Below, piece after piece: positions 26,025 through 35,065 of a stretch of DNA of 64,000 nucleotides. How positions within the stretch are numbered: the first letter of the stretch is position 1; every line of letters begins with the position of its first letter. The position numbers and the translations under genes are program-made. The DNA lies in contig JBAZSJ010000023.1 in assembly GCA_041662485.1 (NCBI GenBank), positions 1-64,000 of the forward strand, in the 5' to 3' direction. Under the pieces are notes generated by a model. That model saw only the letters and a list, made by a program, of their open reading frames with translations. It was not told the DNA's origin and searched no databases. This DNA is from Rariglobus sp041662485 (GTDB lineage: Bacteria > Verrucomicrobiota > Verrucomicrobiia > Opitutales > Opitutaceae).

Positions 26025-26480
26025 TTACGGACGCCAAACGAACTTCACGGCGTCCGCCACGACATACTCGGTGGTCCCCGTGTTGCTGATCAGCACGGAG
26101 CCCGATGTTCCGGCGTCGAAATCACAGGTCCCAAGCGAAACCCAGGTTGAGCCATCGAGCTTTTGGTTGAGCCTAAAAACGGCAGTGGAAACCACGGATT
26201 GGAGGACTGTCGCTTCGCTCGAAACACGGATGGGCACGGATTATCAATCATTTCCAATCTTAAGGAAACTCACCCTGCGGGTGATGACCCATCCGCCCCT
26301 TATTTTCAGTGTATCTTTCTGTATCCGTGTAATCTGTAATCCGTGGTTAAAATGAACCGCCGAATTTAGGTTGAGCTGAAGCAAGCTCGCCCCCCGGCGG
26401 TCGCGATGTCCACCGGAACGTTGTTGGCTCGGTTGCTGCCGGACACCGACCATGCGAGAGAGGCAGGAAACCCGAGCAGG
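26025..26480 (-). pseudogene. Ghost of a golvesin-type C-terminal domain from a lost GH5-like gene
   Basis: The intact frame 26025-26237 ends with WVSLGTCDFDAGTSGSVLISN then TGTTEYVVADAVKF, matching the last 40 residues of the large GH5 protein. Farther upstream (about 26390-26480) another frame reads LAWSVSGSNRANNVPVDIATAGG, matching the preceding strand of that domain. About 150 bases of unrelated, lower-GC DNA (about 26238-26390, containing a stretch like ATCCGTGTAATC) split the two parts. No catalytic domain remains, so this is a 3' remnant. Confidence 0.75.
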
Positions 26481-26575
26481 AGCCTACTATGACGGCACGC
26501 TCAACCGCGCCGGACGGGGATGAGTGGGATGGGGTGTTTGAACGAGGTTGGGGCGGGGAAAATTTTTGGCGGCGC

Positions 26576-28963
26576 TCAGCTTGGGTTCGCGTAAACCCGG
26601 ACTTCGTAAACGGCCGCCGACGGATCACCGTTGGTGGCGTGGATGACGATGCGAACCAAGTGGGTGTCCACGGCCTCCGGCAGGCGGTGACGCCGGTGGC
26701 GGTGGTAATTGCCCTTCACCGCGAGAACCTCGCGCCAGATGCCGTCCGCCCATATCTCGATGGCGTAATCACGCGGGGTTTGCGGATCGTGAAAGAATGG
26801 CGGGCTCGCGTGGATTTCCCGCAAAAGATTCCCGGGAAAGGTGAGTTCGACGGAGGAGATGCGCCGGGGCCCGGGCCACTCGAGTTGCAGCCATTGCGGC
26901 AACGGCTGGCTGGGGTCCGACCGCCAGAGGTTGACCGCCGCGTATGGACGCGTGGAGCCGCTGATGGCCGAGGCGGGCGAATAGGCGGGCTGGCCGGGCG
27001 TGACCCGAAAACCAAGCGAGACGCCTTCGTGCATACGGCGCAGACGACGGGCGTTCATGGCCCACGCGGCAACCTGGCCGGGCAACACGGCCTGCGCAAT
27101 CCGCCAGCACACGGCGGGCTCGGCGCACTCAAGGTCAAGCCTCACATAACCTTCCGGCACATTCGTCAGCGTCACCCCCCAATGGATCCAACGATCCGTC
27201 CCCGGACCAATGATCAGTTCGGTCTCGGCCAGCACGGGCAGTTCGCGGCGGTAATCCCACACGTGCCCGGGCTGCACCAGACGTGCGCGCACGCGCTGCG
27301 GAACGCCGGTGGGGTTGTCGAGGCAGGCGGACACCGAGTCGAGGCGGCCGCGGGCCACCGCGATCCATTGTGCCGCCGGCTTGGCCAGCGACCAGCCGCG
27401 CGCCGTCGCGTGCCGTCCGAGACCGCCGTGGGCCCAAGGGTCGTTGGGGCCCACGCCGTGACTCAACGCCTCGGAGGACGCGGTGACTGTCGCGGAACGG
27501 GCGTGATCGTCGGTGTCCGCGTGCGCGACGTGAGGCAGGAAACAACCGTCGCGCAGGAGCTGCTGCTGGATGCGGCCCGCCTCTTCGGGTTCGGTCAGCT
27601 GCGGCAGCGGAAGACTTTTCTCCAGGGCAAGCGCGGCGCTCGTGCCGACCGCCTGGCCGATGAGCGCGGTGGTCGCCATGACGCGCACGGTGCCGAGCGC
27701 CGCATGGGTGGCGGAGAGGCAGCGTCCGGCGAGGAACAGGTTGTCCACGTCTTTCGCGATACAGGCGCGCAAGGGAACGCCATACGGGCCGACATAGGAC
27801 TGCACGGCGTAGTCGCTGTCCTGCCGGTAACCCTCGGCGCTGGCCGGCTCGGCCTTGTCGGCCAAAAGGCCGCCCGGCGTATGCAAATCCACAAACCAGC
27901 CGCCATAGGCGATCTCGTCCGGGTGGGCGATGTTGGCCTGCACGTCGTGCTCGGTCATTTGATACAGCCCGTCAATGCGGCGGCTTTCGCGCTTGCCCGG
28001 CACCTGCCCGATCCATTCGAGGGCGAAGTTGGCCGCGCGATCCTTGATCTTGTCGTCGCGGTTTTTGATCCAATCCCAGATGCCGAGGCTCCAGGCCGTG
28101 AGTTCGTGACGGATCGTTTCGTTGTCGTGGATCGTGTGCCAGGGCACGCCGATCTCGATCCACCAAAATCCGCCGCGAGGATTGTCGGGGTAACGCCCCT
28201 GCTTGTAGAAAAAATCCGGATTCGTAAGCACCTTGGCCCACTCGGGCGGCGTGAAGGGCGCCGGACGTCCGATGTCGCGGGCATAGATGTGGATCGAACT
28301 CCCCATCGTGTCGGTGGAGGCCTGGGGCGGCGCATGCACTTCGCCGGTCTGCTCGCGACTTTCGGTCCCCATGCGCCAGCCGCAGCCGGCGAGGTCGGCC
28401 ACAAGCCCGTCGCCGGTGCAGTCGATGAAGGTGCGCGCCCGAAGAGTCAGTTCGGTTTCGGCATTGGCGACCGTCGCGACCACCGCCGAAATGCGCGGAC
28501 GCGGCGCGCACGCGGGACGATGATACCACCCCCGCGTCGTGTCGGGCAGAGGACGACGGGGCAAATCCGAAAGCGCGCTCAGGTCGTCGTCGCCCAGCAG
28601 AACGTCACGAATGCCGGTGTTGAGATGGAGCGTCAGACCCGGGGTGCGACGCACGAGATCGTAGAGCACCTGGTCGAACACCGAGTTGGTCCAGCCGTTT
28701 TCGTTGATGAACTCGTGATTGCGCGCGCGTTCCTCGATGAGCAGCTCGGAGAGAATGCCGGTTTCGCGGGCGTAGGCATGAAACTGGGCCGCGCCATGCA
28801 CGGTGACCCCGATCTCGGAGGACGCGTTGCCCCCCAGCACCGGCCGGTCATGAACCAAGGCCGTGCGTGCACCCCGACGGGCGGCGGCAATGGCGGCGCA
28901 GACCCCGGCAAGGCCTCCTCCGCAGACAACGATATCATGGGTTTCGGCAAGGTGCTTCATCAA
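26576..28963 (-). CDS. FAD-dependent oxidoreductase with C-terminal carbohydrate-binding-like domain
   Basis: 795 residues. N-terminal FAD motif HDIVVCGGGLAGVCAAIAAARRGA in two runs (residues 9-32), then RPVLGGNASSEIGV, typical of the FAD_oxidored (PF12831-type) group; a second FAD-contact GR-CLSATHAALGTVRVM segment lies near residue 415-435. The last 140 residues (VNLWRSDPSQPLPQWLQLEWP... to VYEVRVYANPS) have the look of an F5/8-type C discoidin sandwich. Such enzymes are numerous in Verrucomicrobiota and Planctomycetota and are thought to act on sugars or glycosides, but substrates are unproved. No signal peptide. The gene diverges from a LacI-family gene across a 65-base gap that carries a putative operator. 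Confidence 0.82.
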   Translation of the reverse strand: MMKHLAETHDIVVCGGGLAGVCAAIAAARRGARTALVHDRPVLGGNASSEIGVTVHGAAQFHAYARETGILSELLIEERARNHEFINENGWTNSVFDQVLYDLVRRTPGLTLHLNTGIRDVLLGDDDLSALSDLPRRPLPDTTRGWYHRPACAPRPRISAVVATVANAETELTLRARTFIDCTGDGLVADLAGCGWRMGTESREQTGEVHAPPQASTDTMGSSIHIYARDIGRPAPFTPPEWAKVLTNPDFFYKQGRYPDNPRGGFWWIEIGVPWHTIHDNETIRHELTAWSLGIWDWIKNRDDKIKDRAANFALEWIGQVPGKRESRRIDGLYQMTEHDVQANIAHPDEIAYGGWFVDLHTPGGLLADKAEPASAEGYRQDSDYAVQSYVGPYGVPLRACIAKDVDNLFLAGRCLSATHAALGTVRVMATTALIGQAVGTSAALALEKSLPLPQLTEPEEAGRIQQQLLRDGCFLPHVAHADTDDHARSATVTASSEALSHGVGPNDPWAHGGLGRHATARGWSLAKPAAQWIAVARGRLDSVSACLDNPTGVPQRVRARLVQPGHVWDYRRELPVLAETELIIGPGTDRWIHWGVTLTNVPEGYVRLDLECAEPAVCWRIAQAVLPGQVAAWAMNARRLRRMHEGVSLGFRVTPGQPAYSPASAISGSTRPYAAVNLWRSDPSQPLPQWLQLEWPGPRRISSVELTFPGNLLREIHASPPFFHDPQTPRDYAIEIWADGIWREVLAVKGNYHRHRRHRLPEAVDTHLVRIVIHATNGDPSAAVYEVRVYANPS

Positions 28964-29013
28964 GGTAGCCCGCCAGCAAACGCTGGTTTAACTTGCGAGC
29001 AATCGACGCCCAA

Positions 29014-29026
29014 TGACACTGTATCA
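29014..29026. promoter_or_regulatory. Putative operator TGACACTGTATCA in a divergent promoter
   Basis: One mismatch from the palindrome at 25789-25801. It ends two bases before the ATG of the LacI pseudogene and 51 bases upstream of the oxidoreductase start, where a repressor could act on both genes. Confidence 0.55.
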
Positions 29027-29028
29027 TC

Positions 29029-30032
29029 ATGCCCCCATCCCCCTCCCCGACCATTCGTTCGCTTGCGGCGGAACTCAAGGTGTCGCCCATCACGGTATCG
29101 CGCGCGTTGCAGGGACTCAAAAATGTGCGTCCGGAATTGGCGGCACGCATCCAGCAACACGCCCTTGCACGAGGATATCGGGCGGATCCCGTTTTGGCGG
29201 AAGTGCTCGGGGGATTGCGGAGGCGCACCGGAGTGCGCTACCGAGAACCGTTGCCTTTGTGTGGACTCACGCGCTCAGCTACCCGGTCGCCGAAGAACGA
29301 GGCGTCAAGGCGGCAGCGGAAGCCTTGGGTTACCGTGTGGACGTGATCAAACCGTGGACCTTGGGAGGAGGAAAGGGCGATATAAGCCGCATGCTCTGGT
29401 CACGAGGCATTCGAGGAGTGCTGCTCGCGCCCAATTATAGCCGGCCGGATCCGCGTTACGACCTCGACTGGCCGCGCTTTTGCACCGTCCTGCTGGGGAG
29501 TTCTTTGGTAAATCAGGGGCTGACACGCGTTTCGCGCGATTACTATCACGATGCCACGCTCGCGCTGGATCAGCTCCGAAAGCATGGCTGCCAACGTCCC
29601 GGAATCGTGCTGGAATCCAACTTCTATGAGCGAAGTGGCCGGCGTTGCGTCGCGGCATTCCTCGCCTTCGGAGGTTCGCGCAAACACACCCACGTCTTCA
29701 AAGTGCGCGACGATCTCAACCGCGATGCCGTCCTGCGCTGGTATGAGCAAACCAAACCGGATGGAGTCGTTGTGGCAGCCCCCCCGATCGCCGGCTGGCT
29801 TTCACACGCTCCCATGCTGGCGCTCCTGAATCAACCCTGTGAAACCGCGGGCACCGGGGTGCAGGTGAACTTCGAGCAAATCGGAATGGAAGGCATGCAC
29901 GCGCTGAACGCCTTGTTACGAACGGATCGTCGGGGCCTTCTCCCGAACCCGACCAGCATTCTGGTGCCGGGCCGCTGGGTTGAAAACGGTTGTATAATAC
30001 CAACGTCCGCTAGTGTTCTGTCGCACAAATAA
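29029..30032 (+). pseudogene. Frameshifted LacI-family transcriptional regulator
   Basis: The ATG at 29029 gives a clean LacI helix-turn-helix (IRSLAAELKVSPITVSRAL, residues 9-27, and LAARIQQHALARGYRADP). After RTGVRYRE near 29243 the frame slips by one base; the continuation TVAFVWTHALSYPVAEERG and LAFGGSRKHTHVF, PDGVVVAAPPIAGWL lies in the frame that stays open to 30032. The final dozen codons (CIIPTSASVLSHK) lie within or at the border of the 201-bp inverted-repeat element starting at 30010, so the original C-terminus is lost. A plus-strand start at 29013 exists in the second frame but lacks the DNA-binding head. Probably a former regulator of the divergent oxidoreductase. Confidence 0.8.
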
Positions 30033-30210
30033 CCATACGTAAAAACAACCTCTGAAGGCCGAGCAACAGGAGCGGCGACGTCCCCGTCGCCGGACGGAAC
30101 ACCCGTTCCGCCGACAACGGAATGACAAAAAGCCGCGCTCACGCGCTCCCGGCGGCGGGGACGCCGCCGCTCCATTTATGCGTATAGTTATTTGTGCGCC
30201 ACTACACTAG
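30010..30210. repeat. 201-bp MITE/REPIN-like inverted-repeat element
   Basis: Outer arms of about 36 bases: CTAGTG at 30010-30015 through CGCACAAATAACCATACG, and the complement ending at 30210 (CGTATAGTTATTTGTGCG at 30181-30198). They differ at about six positions. Inside are two facing hairpin modules: GGAGCGGCGACG/CGTCGCC at 30069-30091 and GGCGGCGGGGACGCCGCCGCTCC split as 30151-30173. No coding sequence. It replaces the end of the LacI-family pseudogene. Confidence 0.8.
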
Positions 30211-30353
30211 CAAGTAGACTTTAAGCTGTCGCGGCAGCAAGAGGTTACCTGATTGGCGAGCCAGGTATGGATGAGAGAGGGAACGGCGGCGGGGTGGACC
30301 AAGGGCGAGCCGCGGCGGTCAGATGATCTTCGAGCCGGCGCAACGAGGGATAG

Positions 30354-30662
30354 AGGCGGTTGGCGTGGCTGGAGCGGCATTTTGCCGAGGCCGATGCGCT
30401 GGGGGCGTTTTACCGGACGGTGACGCTGAGTCCGAATCACTTTCGAGTGCTGTTCAAACGGCAGACGGGGGAGACGGTGCAGGCGGAGCTGGCGAGGCTG
30501 CGGCTGCGGCGGGCGAGGTATTTGGTGCAAGAGACGGCGATGCCGATGAAGCGGATCGCGGCGGAGACGGGGCACGCCGATCCGCTTTATTTCTCGGTTC
30601 AATACCGGCGATTTTGGGGCCGTCCGGCGACGAAGGATCGCATGGCGGGCGGGGTGGCGTGA
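30354..30662 (+). pseudogene. AraC-family regulator, C-terminal stump
   Basis: About 102 codons after a TAG at 30351 encode the double helix-turn-helix end of an AraC regulator: WLERHFAEADALGAFYRTVTL, then LSPNHFRVLFKRQTGETV and MKRIAAETGHADPLYFSVQYRRFWG, the usual second-helix signature. The ligand-binding half is missing, presumably removed with the event that placed the 30010-30210 element. It precedes the second Gfo/Idh gene by 81 bases. Confidence 0.72.
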
Positions 30663-30675
30663 GTGGTTCGCTGAA

Positions 30676-31757
30676 CGCTTGCTACCCGGGCAACGGTTGC
30701 ATGATGGTGACGGTTTGCTCGGAGGTTTTAATTCTTACCCAAAATGAAACGCATCGGACTCATGGGCTGTGGCGTGGTCGCCCAGTATGGACATATTCCC
30801 GCAATCCTGGCGACGCCCGGCCTGCGCCTGCACGCGGTCTTTGATCCCAACGAGGCCAATCTCCGCGCAACCCAGGAGAAATTCGGGATTCCCCACGGGT
30901 TCACCGACGAGGAGGCGTTTTTTAAATGCGGCCTCGACGGCGTGAGCATCACATCGCCCGCGCCCTGTCACCACGCCAACGTCCTGCAGGCGGCCGCCCA
31001 TCGGCTGCCCGTCCTTTGTGAAAAACCCCTCGCGACCAACCGGGCCGAGGCGGAGGAAATGATCGCCGCCATGAAGGACGCAGGGGTGAGTCTCTATTCT
31101 GCTTTTTGTTATCGGTTCAGTGATGCCGCGCTCAAGATCCGCGAGCTGATCCGCGCCGGGGCGATCGGCAAGGTCCGCTCCTCGCGCCTCATCTACAACT
31201 GGTCGTGCCACGGCAAGTTTTCCATCGATGCGGACGGTCGCAAGGTGATCCAGAAGCGGCGTGAAGATCGCATGTTCGAAGGCGGTCCGATGGTGGACTG
31301 CGGCACGCACCAGATTGATCTCGCCGCGTTCTGGATCGGTTCGCCGGTGCGCTCGTTCAGCGCGCATGGTGCCTGGGTGGACGACTATGAGGCGCCCGAT
31401 CACATGTGGGTGCACATGGATCACGCCGACGGCGCGCACACCGTCGTGGAAATCAGCTACTCTTATCATCACACCTCGAAAAACCTTCTCTCCGAGTTTA
31501 CCTACGAGCTGATCGGCACGGGAGGGGTGATCCGCTACAACCGGGAGACGGAAAGTTTTTCCCTGGAAAACGGCGAGGGCCGTCAGGAGTTTCCCTTTTC
31601 GGGCGAGAAAAACTTTGAGGCGATGTATGAAGAATGGTCGCGCGCGCTGGTGAGCGGGGAGTCTGCCTTGCTGACCAACGCCGAGGACGGCATGCGGGTC
31701 GTGGAGATTGCGAGGCAGGCGACGGATGACGTCATCGCTGCCCGTCGGCAGGGGTGA
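30676..31757 (+). repeat. Segmental duplication, copy 2
   Basis: Matches bases 1-1082 (see there). The AraC stump upstream ends at 30662, only 13 bases before the part visible in copy 1. Confidence 0.9.
30744..31757 (+). CDS. Gfo/Idh/MocA-family oxidoreductase (copy 2)
   Basis: 337 residues, 326 identical to the product of 69-1082. The Rossmann segment GLMGCGVVAQYGH, the EKPLATN block and GTHQIDLAAFW are unchanged; substitutions are conservative (for example HAV for HAL, NLL for NLR, SLEN for TMEN) and cluster in the C-terminal half. Silent differences outnumber replacements, so both copies seem to have been under selection since duplication. Leader and start codon are identical to copy 1. 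Confidence 0.88.
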   Translation: MKRIGLMGCGVVAQYGHIPAILATPGLRLHAVFDPNEANLRATQEKFGIPHGFTDEEAFFKCGLDGVSITSPAPCHHANVLQAAAHRLPVLCEKPLATNRAEAEEMIAAMKDAGVSLYSAFCYRFSDAALKIRELIRAGAIGKVRSSRLIYNWSCHGKFSIDADGRKVIQKRREDRMFEGGPMVDCGTHQIDLAAFWIGSPVRSFSAHGAWVDDYEAPDHMWVHMDHADGAHTVVEISYSYHHTSKNLLSEFTYELIGTGGVIRYNRETESFSLENGEGRQEFPFSGEKNFEAMYEEWSRALVSGESALLTNAEDGMRVVEIARQATDDVIAARRQG

Positions 31758-31760
31758 GGA

Positions 31761-31931
31761 TCAGACTTTGAGGGCGTGACCGATCATGATCCGGTGGCCG
31801 TCGGGAGTGCGCAGGCCAAACTCGCGCATGTGCCAGGGCTTATCGGAAATTTCAGAGAGGAAATCGGCTCCCAGTGCCTTGAGGTGCTGGAAGTAGCTGT
31901 CGGCATTTTCGACGCGGAGAGCCGAAAAGAA
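31761..31931 (-). pseudogene. C-terminal stump of a VOC/glyoxalase-family protein
   Basis: The minus strand reads ALRVENADSYFQHLKALGAD, then FLSEISDKPWHMREFGLRTPDG and HRIMIGHALKV before a TGA at 31763-31761. The pairing of a helix DSYFQHLKALGAD with a strand REFGLRTPDGHRIMIG is the second half of a vicinal-oxygen-chelate module, including the usual metal-ligand Glu position (MREF). The first half is missing; upstream sequence falls into other frames. Confidence 0.6.
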
Positions 31932-32309
31932 GAAAAGACACGACGACGAGGATGAAGGGTTTCACGACGGCCCGAGAGCGAAATGCGGAAGACCTCCTTT
32001 GTCTAAACATTCCAGCTTTGGAGGAGCTTGATATAGTTGGCGCGTCCGTGGACGTCGGGATCGGGCAGCACTTCATGTTCAACGCGCTGCGCATCTGGTC
32101 CATGATGCGGTTTCGTTAATCTAGGCGACGATGGAGCAGGGGTGTGGTTACACGGGAGGGAGACGACCTGCACGGCGTTGGCACTGGCGAGGAGGGGCTT
32201 GATGAGGTCCTCGGGGAGGATGTCCGAACAATCCCCTGAGAGTTCACATACGGGGGGCGTTTAGGTTTCACCCGATTACAAAGTTGGGCACGATGGACTT
32301 TTTATCCCG
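31932..32309. other. Gene-poor stretch with a further coding relic
   Basis: A minus-strand frame around 32005-32115 reads HHGPDAQRVEHEVLPDPDVHG then RANYIKLLQSWNV to a stop, looking like the tail of another gene that I cannot identify. The rest shows nothing supportable beyond the leader of the oligogalacturonate lyase gene. Confidence 0.3.
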
Positions 32310-33461
32310 ATGAAAGAAATTCCCTTTTCCGCTGTGCTCACGACGGACCCCAAAACCAAGCGCCGGGTCTGGCGCATCTGTCCCGCCGGGCAGAACGGCA
32401 CCCATGCCTACTTTACTTCGCCGAGCTTCGACCTGAAAGGCCGGCTGCTGACCACCATCGAAATCGAGGGCAAGGTCCAGTTGTGTCGCGTGGATTTGCG
32501 TCTTGGAACCTGCCATCAGTTGACGGACTTGGATGGTATTGTTTTTCAGGAGTTCAGTGTAATCCCCCAGCGCAACGGAGTGTTAATCTGCAGGGATCGC
32601 CGGGAAATCATCCTGATCGATATCGAGACCGGCGCGCATCGCGTCATTTTCACCGCCCCGGACGGTTATATCACAATCGTTCCCACGGCCGATAACTCGG
32701 GGCGCTACTTGGCTTTTGCCGTGACAGAAAAAATTCCCGTTTTCACGCGTTCGAAGGCGATCTACTCCGACATGGAGGGGATTTTCTACGCGCGTCCCCG
32801 GTGCCTGATTCTCCGCCTAGATCTGGACACGGATGCGGTGGAGGTGGTCTGGGGCGAACAACGCTGGCTCACGCATGTGCTGATCAACCCCGTCGATCCC
32901 GACACTATCGTATACTGCCACGAAGGCGGCTATATGCCCGATTCCCGCCTATGGGCGGTCTCGGCGAGAAAGAGCCACAAAAAACAACCCCGCTGCCTCT
33001 TTCCCGAAACCCGAAACCATTTTCTGGTTCACGAGTTTTTCTGTCCGGACGGCGTCTTGGGCGTCCAGTGTGCCAAATGGCCGGACGACCATGTGGAGAT
33101 GCCGTGGGGCGATCCGCGCAGCCAGCACGGCGTCCTGTTTCTGGACATGGACGGAGGGATCGTGGCCGAATACATGCATCCCGCCGATCGCAGCATGCAT
33201 GTGCAGTCGAACGCCGACCGGTCACTCATCGTTGCTGACACCCTCAGCGTCGCTTGGAACCAGCCGCACGACGAGCATTCGCTATCCTTGCTCCGGCCGG
33301 ACGCCAAAAAGATCCTGCAGCCGGAACACCTTTGCGACCACGGAACGAGCTGGAAGAGTCAGCATTCGCATCCGCACCCTTCGTTTTCACTCGATGAGAA
33401 ATACATCGCCTTTACCTCGGATGCAGGCGGCTCGCTCAGTCCTTATGTTGTGGAGATTTGA
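32310..33461 (+). CDS. ogl: Oligogalacturonate lyase (PL22)
   Basis: 383 residues, no signal peptide, as expected for this cytoplasmic beta-propeller enzyme. It splits unsaturated or saturated digalacturonate to 5-keto-4-deoxyuronate in pectin breakdown. The C-terminal block SQHSHPHPSFSLDEKYIAFTSD (residues 350-371) has the family metal-site spacing Gln351, His354, His356; DNSGRYLAFAVTEK and YCHEGG earlier are also characteristic. Family knowledge: PL22 lyases bind manganese through one Gln and three His. A GH28-like pectinase (49987-51129) could supply substrate. Downstream steps (KduI/KduD, KdgK, KdgA) are not in the window. AAAG near the ATG gives only a weak ribosome site. Confidence 0.85.
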   Translation: MKEIPFSAVLTTDPKTKRRVWRICPAGQNGTHAYFTSPSFDLKGRLLTTIEIEGKVQLCRVDLRLGTCHQLTDLDGIVFQEFSVIPQRNGVLICRDRREIILIDIETGAHRVIFTAPDGYITIVPTADNSGRYLAFAVTEKIPVFTRSKAIYSDMEGIFYARPRCLILRLDLDTDAVEVVWGEQRWLTHVLINPVDPDTIVYCHEGGYMPDSRLWAVSARKSHKKQPRCLFPETRNHFLVHEFFCPDGVLGVQCAKWPDDHVEMPWGDPRSQHGVLFLDMDGGIVAEYMHPADRSMHVQSNADRSLIVADTLSVAWNQPHDEHSLSLLRPDAKKILQPEHLCDHGTSWKSQHSHPHPSFSLDEKYIAFTSDAGGSLSPYVVEI

Positions 33462-33865
33462 GGCACGCGTGAATCCCCTTCTTGAATGAGGTATGGTTGA
33501 GGGCTAATACCGTCCTTTTCAAAAATATTTGGACGAAAGATGTGCAGAGTCGTGACCATCCCTTCAGGTGTAAACTGAAAGAATGGTTCACTGTTCTTGG
33601 CTGCCGTGCTGGCAAAAACTGTGGTGAGCTGGAGCTGCTCGGGATTTCCGTCTTTGTCGTAGATTTGATCCAATGCCTTAAAATATGGCTGACGGGGTGA
33701 AACCCAAACGCCCCAGGCTCGTTTTATATTCACTTCAGTCTCTTTTGAAAAGGGCAAGCCCTGTGCACATCTGAACGTGAACGTCGATACATGGAAAAAA
33801 CTGTGCACGCTGGATTTTAGCACCCAGACGGATGCGGATGTAAGCAACCGCGACGTTAATGTCAC
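33443..33865 (-). CDS. Doubtful low-GC reading frame, possible decayed gene
   Basis: 140 codons with base composition visibly lower in GC than neighbours. The half from about codon 45 (WGVWVSPRQPYFKALDQIYD, QLQLTTVFASTAAKNSEPFF, TLHIFRPNIFEKDG) reads like real protein, the first 40 codons do not. No family recognised. It overlaps the last 19 bases of the PL22 gene. It could be the tail of a gene truncated at its 5' end. Confidence 0.25.
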   Translation of the reverse strand: MTLTSRLLTSASVWVLKSSVHSFFHVSTFTFRCAQGLPFSKETEVNIKRAWGVWVSPRQPYFKALDQIYDKDGNPEQLQLTTVFASTAAKNSEPFFQFTPEGMVTTLHIFRPNIFEKDGISPQPYLIQEGDSRVPQISTT

Positions 33866-34117
33866 GTAACACAGGCGGTAATCCCGATCTCTTCAACTAC
33901 CCGCATCCAGAGGCATGGCAGGTCATTATTCACCGACGCGCCCAAACTTGCCCCAAGTAACGGTCAAGGGAGATACTGTAGCAGGTAATTTGTTGGTGTG
34001 CATCAAGATCACGATGCCTGCCGCAGGGTTTCCAACCCGTCACCATGTTGAGGCTAGGGGTTCGATCTGAAACCATCTGATGGCCGTTTTCCAGATGGCG
34101 CTACCATTCGCTGGACT
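33866..34117. other. Gap between relic and LacI gene
   Basis: No gene supported. A complementary pair, AACCATCTGATGG and CCATCTAGAG-like sequence with GGTTTT near 34071-34130, might form a weak hairpin at the end of the LacI gene. Confidence 0.25.
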
Positions 34118-35065
34118 CTAGATGGTTTTAACCGTCGCTCGCTCGATAATCTGCATGGGGGCTCCTGCCAATTGCGCGGGCTTTCCGTCCAGGACACCGA
34201 GCACGGACGCGCCGATGGCTTCCATCGGGTAGGCCAGCGTGGTCAGGCTCGGATTGATCGCGGCCAGTGTCGGACTGTTGTCCACGCCGAGCACCGAAAT
34301 GTCCTCGGGCACGCGCAGGCCCATTTCCGAAAGCAGCATGATAGTCTTCAACGCCAGCCAGTCGTTGTGGCAGAAGAGCGCGGTGGGACGGCCCTCCTCA
34401 ATCGCGCGGGCAAGACTCGCGCGGTCGACGCCTGCCAGAACCTGCGGCGACAGCCCCAGCGCTCTCACTTGTTCCTCATAACCTTTGGCACGCGCCGCGA
34501 TGGCATGGCTCCGCCGCGTGTAGGTCAGATGAAGGATGCGGCGATGCCCTCGGTCGTGAAGATACCTGACCGCCGTCCGTCCCGTTTCCCTTTCGTCGGG
34601 CGCGAGGAAATGAACACCCGTCCCCTCGCACGGACCCACTAGCGAAACCAGCGCCATGTGTTTGGAAACCGAAGGAGGCACCTCGATGCCTTCCTCCGGA
34701 GGAATCACCAGAGCCATGCGATGACGGCGCGCGGCGAAATCGTCGAGCGCCGCCAGAAAATCCTCGCGCGACTCGACCGGCGTGAGCTGGAGACGGAGGT
34801 TTCGCTCCTTCAGGCGCCGGCCGATCTCGGCGAACAAATCCATGAAGAAGATGTTGTTCACAGAGGGGATGATTGCGCCGACCGTGCCGCTTTGCCCGGT
34901 GATCAATTCACGAGCCGCCGGGTTCGGACGATAGCCGTGCTGTTGCGCAAGGCCCAGAATCCGGTCGCGTGTCTTCAGGCTGATGCCGGCGCGCCCGTGC
35001 AAGGCACGGTCCACGGTGCCTTGGGAAACACCGCACAACCGCGCCAGTTCGAGCGACGAAATCAT
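34118..35065 (-). CDS. LacI-family transcriptional regulator, partner of GH116
   Basis: 315 residues. N-terminal helix-turn-helix and hinge (ISSLELARLCGVSQGTVDRAL, residues 2-22; DRILGLAQQHGYRPNPAARELITG), then a periplasmic-binding-protein-like sensor (VGAIIPSVNNIFFMDLF; HFLAPDERETGRTAVRYLHDRG; DISVLGVDNSPTLAAINPSLTTL). The position-17 context QGTVDRAL departs from the common TVSRAL. It starts inside the GH116 stop (overlap 35062-35065, ATGA), so the regulator is translated with the enzyme and probably represses its own operon through the palindrome at 37540-37553. Effector unknown, likely a sugar released by GH116. Confidence 0.87.
   Translation of the reverse strand: MISSLELARLCGVSQGTVDRALHGRAGISLKTRDRILGLAQQHGYRPNPAARELITGQSGTVGAIIPSVNNIFFMDLFAEIGRRLKERNLRLQLTPVESREDFLAALDDFAARRHRMALVIPPEEGIEVPPSVSKHMALVSLVGPCEGTGVHFLAPDERETGRTAVRYLHDRGHRRILHLTYTRRSHAIAARAKGYEEQVRALGLSPQVLAGVDRASLARAIEEGRPTALFCHNDWLALKTIMLLSEMGLRVPEDISVLGVDNSPTLAAINPSLTTLAYPMEAIGASVLGVLDGKPAQLAGAPMQIIERATVKTI

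Noticed and set aside
29989..30004. TTGTATAATACCAAC as an operator or promoter
   Set aside because: Lies in the end of a pseudogene with no downstream gene close enough; symmetry is poor.
34010..34075. tRNA-like 3' end (GGGGTTCGATC...ACCA)
   Set aside because: The T-arm does not pair and no acceptor or anticodon stem can be drawn.
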